Assembly (NCBI GenBank): GCA_905182795.1
Contig: CAJJCZ010000003.1
Location: 45,133 to 109,132 of the forward strand
DNA from: an uncultured bacterium
Lineage (GTDB): Bacteria; Fidelibacterota; Marinisomatia; Marinisomatales; Marinisomataceae
DNA: 64,000 nt
Reading direction: 5' to 3'
Of this stretch, positions 27,458 to 37,797 are shown in pieces (positions within the stretch are counted from its first letter, which is position 1; each line of letters opens with the position of its first letter). The translations under genes were made by a program, and so were the position numbers. Under the pieces are notes generated by a model. It saw only the letters and a program-made list of their open reading frames with translations. It made no database searches and was not told the origin of the DNA.

Positions 27458-29915
27458 TTTTTGGTTCGTCTTTTGTTTTTTCTTCCTCTGATATAATTCT
27501 AGTAATAGAGGATACTTTTGTTCCTGCGCCAAGCTTAATAAGTCTAACTCCCTGCGTTGCTCTACCAATAGACCTAATTTGTGAAACGGGTAGGCGAATT
27601 AAAACGCCTTGGTCGGTAATAATCATTAGGTCGTCTGTTCCCACAACCTCTTTAATTGTTATCATTTTACCTATTTTGTCTGTTGTTTTCATTGTAAGAA
27701 CGCCCTTACCACCTCTTTTTTGTGCGCGGTATTGTATAATTTCTGTTCTTTTTCCATAGCCATTTTCCGTGGCAACCAACACAGTTCCCTCTCTTTTAAT
27801 TAACAACATTCCAACAACCTTGTCGTCTTTTGAGCTTAGAGTAATTCCCTTTACGCCCATTGTCTTTCTTCCGCTAGGCCTAATTTGTTCTTCAGAAAAT
27901 CTTATAGCTTTTCCATTTCTTGTTCCTAATAAAATGTCATTTTCTCCGTTAGAAATTCTTGCCTCAATAAGGCTGTCTCCCTCTCGAATTTCTACAGCAT
28001 ATATTCCTTTTTTTCTTGGGTTGGAGTATGCAGAAAGTTTGGTTTTTTTCACAATTCCTTTTTCTGTTGCCATAACCACAAAGTGATCGTCGTGGAAGTG
28101 GTTTTGTTTTACCCCAATAAAGGCGCTTACTTTTTCATCCGCCTCACAACCAATAAGGTTAACAATTGCTCTTCCCTTGGCTGCTCTTCCGCCCTCTGGA
28201 ATATCATAAACTTTAACCCAATAACACTTTCCTTTGTCCGTAAAAAACAAAATATAGCTGTGTGTGTTTTCTACAAACAGATGTTCTGTAAAGTCTTCGT
28301 CTCTTGAGGTTTGTCCTTGAACACCTCTTCCGCCCCTTCTTTGGCTTCTATATGTGCTAACACTGGTTCTTTTGATATATTGGTTGTGGGTTATGGTTAA
28401 AACCATATCCTCCTCTTTTATCATATCTTCCATTACAAAATCTGCAGCCTTGTCTATTATTTCAGTTCTTCTTTCTTCTCCGTATTTTTCTTTAATTTCA
28501 AGAAGCTCTTCTGTAATAATTTGCAGTCTTTTTGATTTACTGTCTAAAATTCCCTTTAGTTCTGCCATGTATTTAATAATTTCTTTGTATTCGGCGAGAA
28601 TTTTTTCTGTTTCAAGTCCGGTCAGTCTTTGTAATTTCATATCCAAAATAGCTTGGGCTTGTTTTTCAGAAAGACTGAAGCCGTTTATTAGCCCCTCTTT
28701 TGCAGCCTCTGGGTCTTTGCTTTTTTTAATAGTTTCAAGAATTTTATCTATGTTGTCTAGGGCAATTTTTAAACCCTCCAAGATGTGTGCTCTGGCCTCT
28801 GCTTTTCTTAAATCAAACTCAGTTCTTTTTACAACGATATCTTGTCTAAAAACAAGAAAAACCTCTAACAACTCTTTCAAGGACATCACTTTTGGGGCTC
28901 CGTCTACTAGCGCAAGTAAAATAATTCCAAACGTGTCTTGAAGTTGTGTTTGTTTATACAGTTGATTTAGAATAACCTCAGGAACCGCGTCTCTTTTTAT
29001 TTCAATAACGACTCTCATTCCATCTTTATCGGACTCGTCTCTAAGTTCGGCAATACCTTCTATTTTTTTATCTCTGGCTAAAAAAGCTATTTTTTCAATT
29101 AGGTTTGCTTTATTAACTTGATATGGAAGCTCTGTTAAGATAAGGGCATCTCTTCCTTTGCTGTTTGGCTCAACGTGGGCCGTTCCCCTCATTTTGACCT
29201 TACCTCTTCCTGTTTCATATGCGCTTTTTATTCCATCAAAACCTAGGGCCTTTCCCGCCGTTGGAAAGTCTGGGCCCTTTACATGTTTCATTAAATCTTC
29301 TATACTACAGCTTGGATTTTCTATTAATTCTATTAGCGCGCTAATAACCTCTGAAAGGTTGTGTGGTGGAATTTTTGTTGCCATACCAACAGCAATACCC
29401 TCTGACCCATTAACTAATAGGTTTGGAAAAACGGCTGGAAGAACAGCTGGCTCTTTTAGTGTTTCATCAAAATTGTTTGTCCAGGCAACCGTTTCTTTGT
29501 CAAGATCTCTTAGAAGTTCTCCTCCAATTTTAGACATTCTTGATTCTGTATATCTCATTGCCGCAGCCCTATCTCCATCAACAGAACCAAAGTTTCCTTG
29601 GCCTTGAACTAGCTGATGTCTCATAGAAAACTCTTGTGCCATTCTAACCATAGCATCATATATAGAACTGTCTCCATGTGGGTGATACTTACCTAAAACA
29701 TCCCCAACAACTCTGGCAGATTTTTTGTATGGTTTATTGTGATAACAGCCTAAGTCGTTCATTCCAAAAAGTATTCTTCTATGAACCGGCTTAAGCCCAT
29801 CTCTTGCATCGGGAAGCGCCCTCGCCGTAATTACAGACATTGAATAATTTAGGTAGCTTTCTTCTAGCTCCGTCAAAAGTTGTTTGTCTAATATGTTGTC
29901 TCTTCCTATGTCCAT
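27420..29915 (-). CDS. gyrA: DNA gyrase subunit A
   Basis: The 831-residue breakage-reunion subunit of the type II topoisomerase introduces negative supercoils together with GyrB. It starts with '[20 protein letters not shown]' and '[12 protein letters not shown]'. The catalytic tyrosine is in '[15 protein letters not shown]'. The C-terminal half has six-bladed-propeller repeats with the GyrA box region '[14 protein letters not shown]' and a related repeat '[14 protein letters not shown]'. The acidic tail '[17 protein letters not shown]' is common in Gram-negatives. It follows gyrB after two bases. The GyrA box supports gyrase rather than topoisomerase IV. Confidence 0.96.
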   Translation of the reverse strand: MDIGRDNILDKQLLTELEESYLNYSMSVITARALPDARDGLKPVHRRILFGMNDLGCYHNKPYKKSARVVGDVLGKYHPHGDSSIYDAMVRMAQEFSMRHQLVQGQGNFGSVDGDRAAAMRYTESRMSKIGGELLRDLDKETVAWTNNFDETLKEPAVLPAVFPNLLVNGSEGIAVGMATKIPPHNLSEVISALIELIENPSCSIEDLMKHVKGPDFPTAGKALGFDGIKSAYETGRGKVKMRGTAHVEPNSKGRDALILTELPYQVNKANLIEKIAFLARDKKIEGIAELRDESDKDGMRVVIEIKRDAVPEVILNQLYKQTQLQDTFGIILLALVDGAPKVMSLKELLEVFLVFRQDIVVKRTEFDLRKAEARAHILEGLKIALDNIDKILETIKKSKDPEAAKEGLINGFSLSEKQAQAILDMKLQRLTGLETEKILAEYKEIIKYMAELKGILDSKSKRLQIITEELLEIKEKYGEERRTEIIDKAADFVMEDMIKEEDMVLTITHNQYIKRTSVSTYRSQRRGGRGVQGQTSRDEDFTEHLFVENTHSYILFFTDKGKCYWVKVYDIPEGGRAAKGRAIVNLIGCEADEKVSAFIGVKQNHFHDDHFVVMATEKGIVKKTKLSAYSNPRKKGIYAVEIREGDSLIEARISNGENDILLGTRNGKAIRFSEEQIRPSGRKTMGVKGITLSSKDDKVVGMLLIKREGTVLVATENGYGKRTEIIQYRAQKRGGKGVLTMKTTDKIGKMITIKEVVGTDDLMIITDQGVLIRLPVSQIRSIGRATQGVRLIKLGAGTKVSSITRIISEEEKTKDEPKNEPTDNPEPENG

Positions 29916-29917
29916 TT

Positions 29918-31864
29918 TTATATATCTATGTTTGTAGCAAACTTAGCCTTTTCTGTTATAAATTTTCGTCTGTGTTCTACTTCTGTCCCCATCAATTCTC
30001 TAAACCTAACATTTGTTTCTTCTTCTTGGATGTGGTCAACCGTTACCTGCATTAAAGTTCTTGTTTCTGCGTTCATTGTTGTGTCCCAGAGCTGTTCTGC
30101 ATTCATTTCTCCAAGACCTTTATATCTTTGTATGTTTATTTTTGCTGTTTCATTTTCTGATTGAAGTCTTTGAATTACAACATCTCTTTCTGCGTCCGTA
30201 TAGGCATATCTCTCTTTGCGACCTTGTTTAATTTTATAAAGAGGTGGCATTGCCATATAAACAAAGCCTCCCTGTACAAGGCTTTTCATTTTTCTCCAAA
30301 AAAATGTTAACAATAAGGTTCTTATGTGGCTACCATCTACATCGGCGTCTGTCATAATTACAACCTTATGGTATCTTAATTTTTCTGGGTTAAAGCTGTG
30401 TGGGTCGTCTTCGTCTTCACCAAAACCACAGCCAAGAGCCGTAATAATTGATTGAATTTCATTATTAGCTAAAAGCTTGTCTTCTCTTGCTTTTTCAGAA
30501 TTAATAACTTTTCCCCTTAGGGGTAATATTGCTTGAGTTCTTCTATCTCTTCCTTGTTTTGCTGTACCTCCAGCAGAATCTCCCTCAACTAAAAAAATTT
30601 CACACTGTAAGGGATCTTTATTTGAGCAATCTGCCAACTTTCCCGGTAGGGTTGTTGATCCTAAACCAGATTTTTTTCTAACAAGCTCTCTTGCTTTTTT
30701 TGCAGCAATTCGAGCCCTTGCGGCTTCTGCGGCCTTTTCAATGATTCTTTTACCAACCTTAGGGTTTTGTTCTAAAAATGCCTGTATACCATCATATACA
30801 ACGTTATCTACTAACCCCTTAACTTCTCCGTTCCCAAGCTTTGTCTTCGTTTGTCCTTCAAATTGAGGTTCTTGAACCTTAATAGATAAAACAACCGTTA
30901 ATCCTTCTCTAAAATCATCCCCAGAAAGGCTAAATTTTTCATTTTTCTTTGTTTTAATTAGGTCGTTTTTATTTGCATAACTATTTAGGGCCCTTGTTAG
31001 GGCAGATCTAAACCCTGAAAGGTGAGTTCCCCCCTCTATAGTGTTAATATTATTAACAAAAGAAAAAATATTGTTGTTATAATTTGTGCTATATCTAAGA
31101 GCTAAATCAACAGGAACCTCTGTGTCTTCTTTAGAAACAACTATAACCTCGTTGTGTATTAAATCTTCTCCCCCGTCTAAATATGCAACAAAATCAGATA
31201 ATCCTCCTGGAAAACAATATTCAGCTGATGTTTCTTCAATTTCGTTTTTTAAAATTATTGATAAATTTTTATTTAAATATGCTAACTCTTTTAGCCTTCC
31301 TTTTATCGTATCTTCTTCAAAACCTCTGTGGGTAAAAATAGAGTGGTCTGGTTTAAAGGTTATGGTTGTTCCTGTTTTAGAACTTTTACCAACTTTTTCA
31401 ACCCCCGTTGTTGCGTGCCCAATTTTATATTCTTGTCTGTAGTGAAAACCATCTCTATAAACCTCTGCAATAAGATCTTCTGAAAGCGCATTTACTACAG
31501 AAACTCCCACCCCATGAAGACCCCCTGAAACTTTGTATGTGTTTTTATCAAATTTTCCACCGGCGTGTAATACTGTCATTACAACCTCAAGAGCTGGTTT
31601 TCCTTCTTCTTTATGAATTTCAACAGGAATTCCTCTTCCGTTATCTTCAATAGAAATTGTTCCATCTTGTTTAATTATTACTATTATTTCTGTACAAAAT
31701 CCAGCCAATGCTTCATCTATGCTATTATCTACAACCTCACTTACAAGATGGTGGTATCCTCTTCTACCAACGTCTCCAATATACATTGCTGGTCTTTTTC
31801 TAACCGCTTCTAATCCTTTTAATACAGATATTTTATCTGCTCCATAATTGCTTTTATTACTCAT
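29918..31864 (-). CDS. gyrB: DNA gyrase subunit B
   Basis: The 648-residue ATPase subunit of gyrase. The GHKL ATPase domain has '[18 protein letters not shown]' and '[20 protein letters not shown]', then '[20 protein letters not shown]'. The TOPRIM domain has '[20 protein letters not shown]' and '[20 protein letters not shown]', and the C-terminal '[17 protein letters not shown]' block follows. There is no large insertion of the E. coli type. The gene overlaps dnaN by 8 bases, leaving no room for recF, which commonly lies between dnaN and gyrB. Confidence 0.96.
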   Translation of the reverse strand: MSNKSNYGADKISVLKGLEAVRKRPAMYIGDVGRRGYHHLVSEVVDNSIDEALAGFCTEIIVIIKQDGTISIEDNGRGIPVEIHKEEGKPALEVVMTVLHAGGKFDKNTYKVSGGLHGVGVSVVNALSEDLIAEVYRDGFHYRQEYKIGHATTGVEKVGKSSKTGTTITFKPDHSIFTHRGFEEDTIKGRLKELAYLNKNLSIILKNEIEETSAEYCFPGGLSDFVAYLDGGEDLIHNEVIVVSKEDTEVPVDLALRYSTNYNNNIFSFVNNINTIEGGTHLSGFRSALTRALNSYANKNDLIKTKKNEKFSLSGDDFREGLTVVLSIKVQEPQFEGQTKTKLGNGEVKGLVDNVVYDGIQAFLEQNPKVGKRIIEKAAEAARARIAAKKARELVRKKSGLGSTTLPGKLADCSNKDPLQCEIFLVEGDSAGGTAKQGRDRRTQAILPLRGKVINSEKAREDKLLANNEIQSIITALGCGFGEDEDDPHSFNPEKLRYHKVVIMTDADVDGSHIRTLLLTFFWRKMKSLVQGGFVYMAMPPLYKIKQGRKERYAYTDAERDVVIQRLQSENETAKINIQRYKGLGEMNAEQLWDTTMNAETRTLMQVTVDHIQEEETNVRFRELMGTEVEHRRKFITEKAKFATNIDI

Positions 31865-32963
31865 TTATCCTCACAGGCATTAGTAAAATTGTTGTTTTTT
31901 GATCTTTTTCTTTTGGTAAAAAAAGAGTTGCTGAATTTGAATCTTTAAACGTAAAAAATATTTCTTCTGATGGATATTTTGCAACAGCCTCTTTTAAATA
32001 TAAAGCATTAAATCCTATTGAAACTTCTTCTCCAACATATTCTGCAGATTTAAGTGGTGCATAAACTGTTTTACTCTCTGGTTGATTTACACTTTTAAAA
32101 AATACCTTTCCTTCTGAAAAATTTAAAGAAATTTGATTTGTATTTTTGTTTGTAGCAATAGATGCTGCTTTTATATTATTTAACATTTCTGTTTTTTGAG
32201 CAATTAATTCTTTTGAATTATCTTCTGGAATAACCGCATTATAATTTGGAAATTTTTCATCTATAATTTTAGAATAAAAAACATCTTTCCCATTATTTAA
32301 AAAAACATGGTTTTCGCTAAAAATTAATGATGTTTCTTCTTGTCCTTCAAGAAATGTATTTAGAATATTTAAATATTTTTTTGGAATAATATACCCTTTT
32401 TGAATATTTGTTTCATTTTGTCTTGTAATTTTTACTAATCTATGTCCATCGGTTGCAACAAAATCAATTTTATCTTCATTAAAACTAAAGTAAGCCCCAT
32501 TTAGAGCTGGTTTTGTAGGCTCTGCATTAATTGCATATAATAAAGATCCTATAATATTTTTTAGTTTATTTGTTTTAATAGTAAATAGTTCTTCATGTTT
32601 GTTTTCTGGTATTTTTGGATATTCTTGAAAAGGAACTGTTGGAATATCAAAAGAAATTCCTTTTTCTGATTTTATATTTATATGTGGTCCTGCAATATCT
32701 ATATCTACTCTACCTTCATCTATTACAGAAACAATATCATTAACCTCTGATGTAGGAAATAATCCTTCTCCGTTAGTATTAACCGACGCTGTAATCTGTG
32801 TTTTAATTCCAACTTCAAGATCTGTGGAATGTAATGTAACCCCATGTGCTCCAGAAGATATATATGTATAATTAACTAAAGGATTTTGAGATTTTATTTG
32901 TGTGGTTTTTGTTAATTTTGAAAAAGCGGCTTGAAGTTCTTTTTTTGTAGTTGAAATGTTCAT
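31857..32963 (-). CDS. dnaN: DNA polymerase III beta sliding clamp
   Basis: The 368-residue protein is the ring clamp that tethers replicative polymerase to DNA. It starts 'MNISTTKKELQAAFSKLTK' and contains three clamp-fold repeats. The mid-region 'FVATDGHRLVKITR' and the C-terminal '[12 protein letters not shown]' (the conserved P-[VM]-[RK] ending) are diagnostic. It is the first gene of a dnaN-gyrB-gyrA unit reading leftward from the AT-rich gap at 32964-33271. dnaA, its usual neighbour, is about 7 kb away and divergent. Confidence 0.95.
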   Translation of the reverse strand: MNISTTKKELQAAFSKLTKTTQIKSQNPLVNYTYISSGAHGVTLHSTDLEVGIKTQITASVNTNGEGLFPTSEVNDIVSVIDEGRVDIDIAGPHINIKSEKGISFDIPTVPFQEYPKIPENKHEELFTIKTNKLKNIIGSLLYAINAEPTKPALNGAYFSFNEDKIDFVATDGHRLVKITRQNETNIQKGYIIPKKYLNILNTFLEGQEETSLIFSENHVFLNNGKDVFYSKIIDEKFPNYNAVIPEDNSKELIAQKTEMLNNIKAASIATNKNTNQISLNFSEGKVFFKSVNQPESKTVYAPLKSAEYVGEEVSIGFNALYLKEAVAKYPSEEIFFTFKDSNSATLFLPKEKDQKTTILLMPVRINE

Positions 32964-33293
32964 ATTTAGTTATCAATTATAAAAAAATACTTAGTTTTTA
33001 ACAAGCCTTAATTGGGTATACCTTATATAGCCTAATTAAAAGAAAGTCGATTTTTGACCCATTTTAAAGAGTTTGTTGTCTAAAAAAGATATCTAATTAT
33101 TATTAAATATATATATATAAAAAATTAACACTAGTAATAATAGTCTGGATATGTTGATAAGTGATATATAAAAACTTTTTATAGACGAATACACTGATTT
33201 TTATTTATTAACAAATTGGATTTAAAATTGTTAATAATATGTTGAAAAATATTTTTTTAAAATAAAATCAATTAATTATTTATTTGTGGATAA
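32964..33293. other. Candidate replication origin (oriC): AT-rich gap with DnaA-box-like sites
   Basis: This 308-base intergenic region between dnaN and the SurA-like gene (plus the last 22 bases of that gene) is the longest non-coding stretch in the origin cluster. Hand counts give only 12-20% G+C in each 60-base line from 33061 to 33300, and an A/T-only run lies at about 33105-33125. It holds one exact DnaA box in reverse, TGTGGATAA at 33285-33293. Three sites match the consensus with one mismatch: TGTTGATAA (33152-33160), TTATTAACA (33205-33213) and TGTTAATAA (33229-33237). Boxes next to an easily melted region and next to dnaN are the usual oriC layout. The rpmH-dnaA gap is the competing candidate. 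Confidence 0.55.
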
Positions 33294-34576
33294 GTAAGTG
33301 GATTTCTTTTTATATAAAATTTATTTTTTATTTTTTCAATCCAAATTGAATACCAATCAGCTTTTTTTTGATTTAAAGCCATCTGTTCTAAATCTATCCA
33401 ATTTTTTTCTAAAGTGGGTGGGCCGCCTTCTTTTTTTTCATCAACCCAAATAATATGATAACCAAACTGGGTTAAAACAGGAGCACTTGGAGTATTTAAT
33501 GGAATGTTTTTTATAGTTTCTGAAAGATCTTTAATTTGGTAAGATTCTAAGTCTATCATACCCATATAACCACCCTTTGGACCACTTGTTATATCATCAG
33601 AAAGCTCTTTTGTTTTTAATATAAAATCTTCTTTATTTTTTATTTCTTTTACAATAGAAGAAGCTTTTTTATAGGTTAAATTTTTATCTTCTTCAGACGT
33701 CTCAACACTAATTAAAATATGTCTTAAGGCAACCTTTTGACCGGTTCTTTGTAAAACTTCAATTAAATGATAACCATATTTAGTTTTTACTGGAGGGCTT
33801 AAGGTTTCAAGTTCTATAGTCCAAGCAGCCCTTTCAAATTCTTTTACAAATGTTCCTCTTGGAACATAACCTAAATCGCCACCGAGATCCTTAGAACCAG
33901 GATCTTCAGAATATTGTTTTGCAGCGTCTTCAAAAATTAAACCTGAAACAATTTCTTCTCTAATTTTTTTTGTTTTTATAAGGGCTTCATTTAGTGATTT
34001 TTCAGAGGGATTTATTTCAAGAAGAAGATGTCTTGTTTTATATAAGGTTGGAAAAGAACCTATGCTATCTTTATATGTATTATAAAAATTAATAACCTCT
34101 CCCCTGGTAATAGAAATTCCAGAGGTTAGGGTGTTGGTATATCTTTCTGCCAAAAGCTTTCCCTTCATATCATCCCTATAAGCTCTTTTAAACTCTGAAA
34201 TTTTTCTCCCCAAAGCCTGTTCAGCGGCTTCTTTACTTCCAGCTTGAGTAATAATTGTTTCTATTTGTCTATCAAGGGCTCTTTCAACATCCTTATCTAA
34301 AACCTCAACAGAATCTACTTCTGCCATTTTTATAATAACTAATTGTTCTATCATACTTTCAGAAGACTGTAATAAAAGGTTTTTATATTTTTCTGTATCT
34401 GTATTTGGGTTTATTTGTTCTTGAGCAGCTAAAGCATTTGCAGCTAAAACAACATCACTTAAAAGAACAACCCTTCCTTCAACTACGGCAGAAACCCGAT
34501 CAAGAAGAACACTTTCTTGAGAAAAAGAAAAACTCACCAACAATAATAATAATATTTTTTTAATTTTTATCTCCAT
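33272..34576 (-). CDS. SurA-like periplasmic peptidyl-prolyl isomerase/chaperone
   Basis: The 434-residue exported protein has a signal peptide ('[17 protein letters not shown]') and an N-terminal SurA-type chaperone region ('[20 protein letters not shown]', '[16 protein letters not shown]'). Two parvulin PPIase domains follow: one around 170-270 ('[20 protein letters not shown]', '[14 protein letters not shown]', '[13 protein letters not shown]') and one around 272-380 ('[16 protein letters not shown]', '[16 protein letters not shown]'). It should help fold outer-membrane proteins such as the TonB-dependent receptor in this window. It overlaps mnmG by 17 bases. Its last codons contain an exact DnaA box. 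Confidence 0.85.
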   Translation of the reverse strand: MEIKIKKILLLLLVSFSFSQESVLLDRVSAVVEGRVVLLSDVVLAANALAAQEQINPNTDTEKYKNLLLQSSESMIEQLVIIKMAEVDSVEVLDKDVERALDRQIETIITQAGSKEAAEQALGRKISEFKRAYRDDMKGKLLAERYTNTLTSGISITRGEVINFYNTYKDSIGSFPTLYKTRHLLLEINPSEKSLNEALIKTKKIREEIVSGLIFEDAAKQYSEDPGSKDLGGDLGYVPRGTFVKEFERAAWTIELETLSPPVKTKYGYHLIEVLQRTGQKVALRHILISVETSEEDKNLTYKKASSIVKEIKNKEDFILKTKELSDDITSGPKGGYMGMIDLESYQIKDLSETIKNIPLNTPSAPVLTQFGYHIIWVDEKKEGGPPTLEKNWIDLEQMALNQKKADWYSIWIEKIKNKFYIKRNPLTYPQINN

Positions 34577-36467
34577 TTTTATGTTTCACGTGAAACGAAC
34601 GCTTTAAATATACTAATAAAATAGATATATCTGTTGGTCTAATACCGGGAATTCTTTGTGCCTGACCAACAGTCTCGGGTAAAACAGAAGAAAGTTTTTC
34701 CCTACCTTCATTTGAAATACTTTTTATTATTTTATAGTCAAATTCTATTGGAATTAACATGTTTTCATAAACCTTTAATTTTTCAATTTCATCTTTTTGT
34801 CTGCTTATATAACCATCGTATTTAATTATTGTTTCCGCCTCAAATAAAATTTCTTCAAAGTGAGAGGGGGAGGAGCTTTTTATTTTTTTAAAATAGGATA
34901 AATCAAAATCTGTTATTTTAACAGAGGGTCTTTTTAGTAGTTGTGCTATTTTTACAGACTCAGAAATATTACTTTCACCTAAAGAGGAGAGAGTTAAATT
35001 AATTTTTTCCGGAGAAACTGTTTCTTTCTGTAAAAAAGAAACAAGAGAAGAAGTTTCTTTGTTTTTTTTATCTAAAGAGGAAAGGGCTTTAGTATTTAAA
35101 AGACCAATTTTTTTTGAATATTTTAAAAGCCTTTGATCTGCATTTGAAGATCTGAGCTGTAGTCTATATTCTGCTCTAGACGTAAACATTCTATATGGTT
35201 CGTTGGTATCTTTTAAAACCAAATCATCAACAAGAACCCCCATATAGGCATCACTTCTTTTGAGCAATAAAGGAGCTTTGTTTAATATTTTTTGTGAGGC
35301 ATTAATTCCAGCTAATAAACCCTGAGCAGAAGCCTCTTCATACCCAGAAGTTCCGTTTATTTGCCCAGCAAGAAAAAGACCCGAAAGACCTTTTGTTTCC
35401 AGGGTTGTTTTTAATTGAGATGGAAAAAAGAAATCATATTCTATTGCATATCCTGGTCTTAAAAATTCGACAGAGTTCAAGCCATCTACAGTTTTTAAAC
35501 AGTTTAGTTGAATGTCTTCAGGAAGGCTTGTTGAAAAACCATTCACATATATTTGCTCTGAGTTTGTCCACTCTGGTTCTAGTTGTAAAACGTGGCTAGG
35601 GTTTTGTGAAAATTTATAAACCTTATCTTCTATTGAGGGGCAATACCTTGGTCCTGCCGCCATAGTTTCCCCCGAATACATTGCAGACTTTGAAAGGTTT
35701 TTTAATATAAGGTCATGAGTTTTTTTGTTTGTTCTAAAGGCAAAACAGGGCTCATCTTTTGGTAAAAAATTTTTTGTTTGATAGGAAAGAGGTTTTGGTT
35801 TTTTATCTCCATATCCAGCCACCCCAACAGACCAATCAACAGAGCTTTTTTTAATTCTAGGGGGCGTTCCGGTTTTTAACCTACCAGACTTAAACCCTAA
35901 AGACTTTAAAGATTCGGTGATTCCCTCAGACCTCTTTTCGTTTAACCTTCCCGCTTTAATTTTTTTCTCTCCAATATGTATTAACCCATTTAAAAAAGTT
36001 CCACAGGTTAATATAGCTGCGTCACAAAACAATTCATACCCACCTGAAAAAACAACAGAAGAAACAGAGCCCCCCAAGTCTTTTATTTTAACAACCTCTC
36101 CCTCAAAAACGTCAAGGCCTACGGATTTAATGTGCTGCTGAACAACCTGCTCATATTTTATTTTATCTATTTGAGATCGAGGAGACCAAACAGACCTACC
36201 CTTTGACAGGTTTAACGTCTTGCTTTGTAGGGTTGACTGGTCCGCAAAAAACCCCATCATACCACCTAAAACGTCCAACTCCCGAACCATTTGTCCTTTC
36301 GCCAGACCACCAATCGCCGGATTACAAGACATTCTTCCTATTGCAGAAGCCTCCATAGAAACCAAAACAACATCAACTCCAAGCTTGTGAGCAATAAGGG
36401 CGGCTTCAATTCCGGCATGCCCACCACCAACCACCACCAAAGAACGTTTGTTTTTTTGCCGTTTCAC
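34560..36467 (-). CDS. mnmG: tRNA uridine 5-carboxymethylaminomethyl modification enzyme MnmG
   Basis: The 635-residue FAD protein works with MnmE to modify wobble uridine 34 of several tRNAs. It has the N-terminal dinucleotide fold '[20 protein letters not shown]', the family signatures '[20 protein letters not shown]' and '[11 protein letters not shown]', and the C-terminal GidA-associated domain ('[20 protein letters not shown]'). The start codon is GTG at 36467, the only reasonable start, and lies inside a GTTTCACGTGAAAC palindrome. A second copy of the palindrome encodes 'FHVK' near the C-terminus. It follows mnmE after six bases on the same strand, so the two partners are made together. 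Confidence 0.95.
   Translation of the reverse strand: MKRQKNKRSLVVVGGGHAGIEAALIAHKLGVDVVLVSMEASAIGRMSCNPAIGGLAKGQMVRELDVLGGMMGFFADQSTLQSKTLNLSKGRSVWSPRSQIDKIKYEQVVQQHIKSVGLDVFEGEVVKIKDLGGSVSSVVFSGGYELFCDAAILTCGTFLNGLIHIGEKKIKAGRLNEKRSEGITESLKSLGFKSGRLKTGTPPRIKKSSVDWSVGVAGYGDKKPKPLSYQTKNFLPKDEPCFAFRTNKKTHDLILKNLSKSAMYSGETMAAGPRYCPSIEDKVYKFSQNPSHVLQLEPEWTNSEQIYVNGFSTSLPEDIQLNCLKTVDGLNSVEFLRPGYAIEYDFFFPSQLKTTLETKGLSGLFLAGQINGTSGYEEASAQGLLAGINASQKILNKAPLLLKRSDAYMGVLVDDLVLKDTNEPYRMFTSRAEYRLQLRSSNADQRLLKYSKKIGLLNTKALSSLDKKNKETSSLVSFLQKETVSPEKINLTLSSLGESNISESVKIAQLLKRPSVKITDFDLSYFKKIKSSSPSHFEEILFEAETIIKYDGYISRQKDEIEKLKVYENMLIPIEFDYKIIKSISNEGREKLSSVLPETVGQAQRIPGIRPTDISILLVYLKRSFHVKHKNGDKN
34582..34597. 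promoter_or_regulatory. parS: parS-like centromere site 1
   Basis: TGTTTCACGTGAAACG matches 15 of 16 positions of the bacterial chromosomal parS consensus TGTTTCACGTGAAACA, including the whole GTTTCACGTGAAAC palindrome. It lies in the 3' end of mnmG, five bases before the SurA-like start codon. parS sites bind ParB and lie near oriC in most bacteria, so the location fits. No parA or parB gene is in the window. Confidence 0.85.
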
Positions 36468-36475
36468 GTGAAACT
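36460..36475. promoter_or_regulatory. parS: parS-like centromere site 2, containing the mnmG start codon
   Basis: CGTTTCACGTGAAACT contains the perfect 14-base GTTTCACGTGAAAC palindrome and differs from the 16-base parS consensus only at the two outer positions. It spans the mnmE-mnmG junction. Its central GTG is the mnmG start codon, and its last bases overlap the mnmE stop codon (36474-36476). The identical 14-mer occurs again 1.9 kb away, which makes chance unlikely. I noticed no other copy in the window. Confidence 0.8.
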
Positions 36476-37772
36476 ATTTTCCAACACAAAACGAAGAAAA
36501 GACACTGTCTAACACATCATCTTTTGTTGTTTTTTTTGTTATTTGATCTAAAAAAGAGAGAGAAAAATTTAAGTCTTCAACAACAAGCTCTAGGTGGGGA
36601 GAATTTTGTAGAGACTTTTTTGCAATAAGCAGGTGTTGGGTTGTTTTTTCTAAACAAGAAACCTGTCTTTGTGATGTAACAATAAAACCAACGTCAGAAA
36701 AGTCAGAAGATATTTTCTTTAAAACAATTTTTTTAAGAGCAGAAATATTTTCATTTTTAAGAGCAGAAATTGAAATATCGTACCCACCCCCACCAACTCT
36801 TATGTCTTTTTTATTGAACACATAAACAACGGTGTCGTTTTCTGAAGACAAAACAGACCCAGGCTCTCCAAGATATATAACTAGGTCAGCCGACAAAATT
36901 TCTTCATTACTTTTTTCAACACCAATTTTTTCAATACTGTTTTTTGTTTTTCTAATACCGGCAGTGTCTTTTAAGACAAAAGGAATGCCCTCAATGTTAA
37001 TAGTGTTTTCTAAAACATCTCTCGTTGTTCCGGCTATTTCACTAACAATTGCCCTGTCTTTTTTTAATAAAGCATTAAACAGAGTTGATTTTCCGGCGTT
37101 TGTTGGCCCAGCGATAACTACGCTCGCCCCAGAGGTTAAAACGTTTACAGCTTTAAAACTTTTTATAGCAGAAGAAAGGCTTTCAATACACTCCCCCAAA
37201 ACCAAAACACTGTTAGAAACAAGGTTTGGCTGAAGATCTTCCTCAGAAATATCAAGATTAAATTCAATTTGTCCCACAGTGGTAATAATTTTATTTTTAA
37301 TAGAGAGTATGTTTTCAAGTAAAGAACCCCGAAGGTTTTTATAGCTTAGCTTTGCTCCCAAAATAGACTTTGAAGATATAAGAGAGGCAACAGCCTCAGC
37401 CTGAGACATATCTAGCTTGTCGTTCATGTAAGCTCTTTTTGTAAACTCTCCACCCGGCGCTATTTCTGCACCAAAAGAACAACACAAATCTATAGTTTTT
37501 TGTATTATAACGGGGTTACCATGAAGGTTTATTTCAACTAGATCTTCGCCAGTATATGTATTTGGAGAAAAAAGAAAATTAATTACGGCCTCATCAAAGA
37601 CACGACCATCAGAGTCAACAAGCCGACAAAGGGTGGGGGTGTTGTGTTTTTTTGATATAATTTTTTTTTCTAAAAACGAAGAAACTATTTTGTGTGATAC
37701 GGGGCCAGAAAGACGAACAACGGCAATTCCACTAGAACCAAAAGGGGTTGAACAGGCAACAATTGTTCCCAT
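36474..37772 (-). CDS. mnmE: tRNA modification GTPase MnmE
   Basis: The 432-residue GTPase partner of MnmG. It has the N-terminal tetrahydrofolate-binding domain ('TIVACSTPFGSSGIAVVRLS', 'NFLFSPNTYTGEDLVEINLH'), a helical domain and an inserted G domain with P-loop 'VVIAGPTNAGKSTLFNALLK' and 'EIAGTTRDVLE'. It ends in the invariant C-terminal 'FCVGK', whose cysteine is the last-but-three residue as in the family. It lies between yidC and mnmG on the same strand. The short gap to yidC (25 bases) contains a GC-rich hairpin. Confidence 0.95.
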   Translation of the reverse strand: MGTIVACSTPFGSSGIAVVRLSGPVSHKIVSSFLEKKIISKKHNTPTLCRLVDSDGRVFDEAVINFLFSPNTYTGEDLVEINLHGNPVIIQKTIDLCCSFGAEIAPGGEFTKRAYMNDKLDMSQAEAVASLISSKSILGAKLSYKNLRGSLLENILSIKNKIITTVGQIEFNLDISEEDLQPNLVSNSVLVLGECIESLSSAIKSFKAVNVLTSGASVVIAGPTNAGKSTLFNALLKKDRAIVSEIAGTTRDVLENTINIEGIPFVLKDTAGIRKTKNSIEKIGVEKSNEEILSADLVIYLGEPGSVLSSENDTVVYVFNKKDIRVGGGGYDISISALKNENISALKKIVLKKISSDFSDVGFIVTSQRQVSCLEKTTQHLLIAKKSLQNSPHLELVVEDLNFSLSFLDQITKKTTKDDVLDSVFSSFCVGK

Positions 37773-37781
37773 TTTTTTAGA

Positions 37782-37796
37782 CGGGGTAAGCCCCCG
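37782..37796. other. GC-rich hairpin in the yidC-mnmE gap
   Basis: CGGGG-TAAGC-CCCCG forms a five-base-pair all-GC stem in otherwise AT-rich DNA, between the yidC stop codon and the mnmE start (leftward transcript). In that transcript it is followed by A residues, not U, so it is not a standard terminator. It could be an RNA processing or stability element, or chance. Confidence 0.3.
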
Positions 37797-37797
37797 C

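Noticed and set aside
28354-29607. Long plus-strand ORFs of 195 and 149 codons opposite gyrA
   Set aside because: They are antisense shadows. The gyrA frame carries all conserved gyrase motifs, and the plus-strand products are serine/isoleucine-rich with no recognisable domain.
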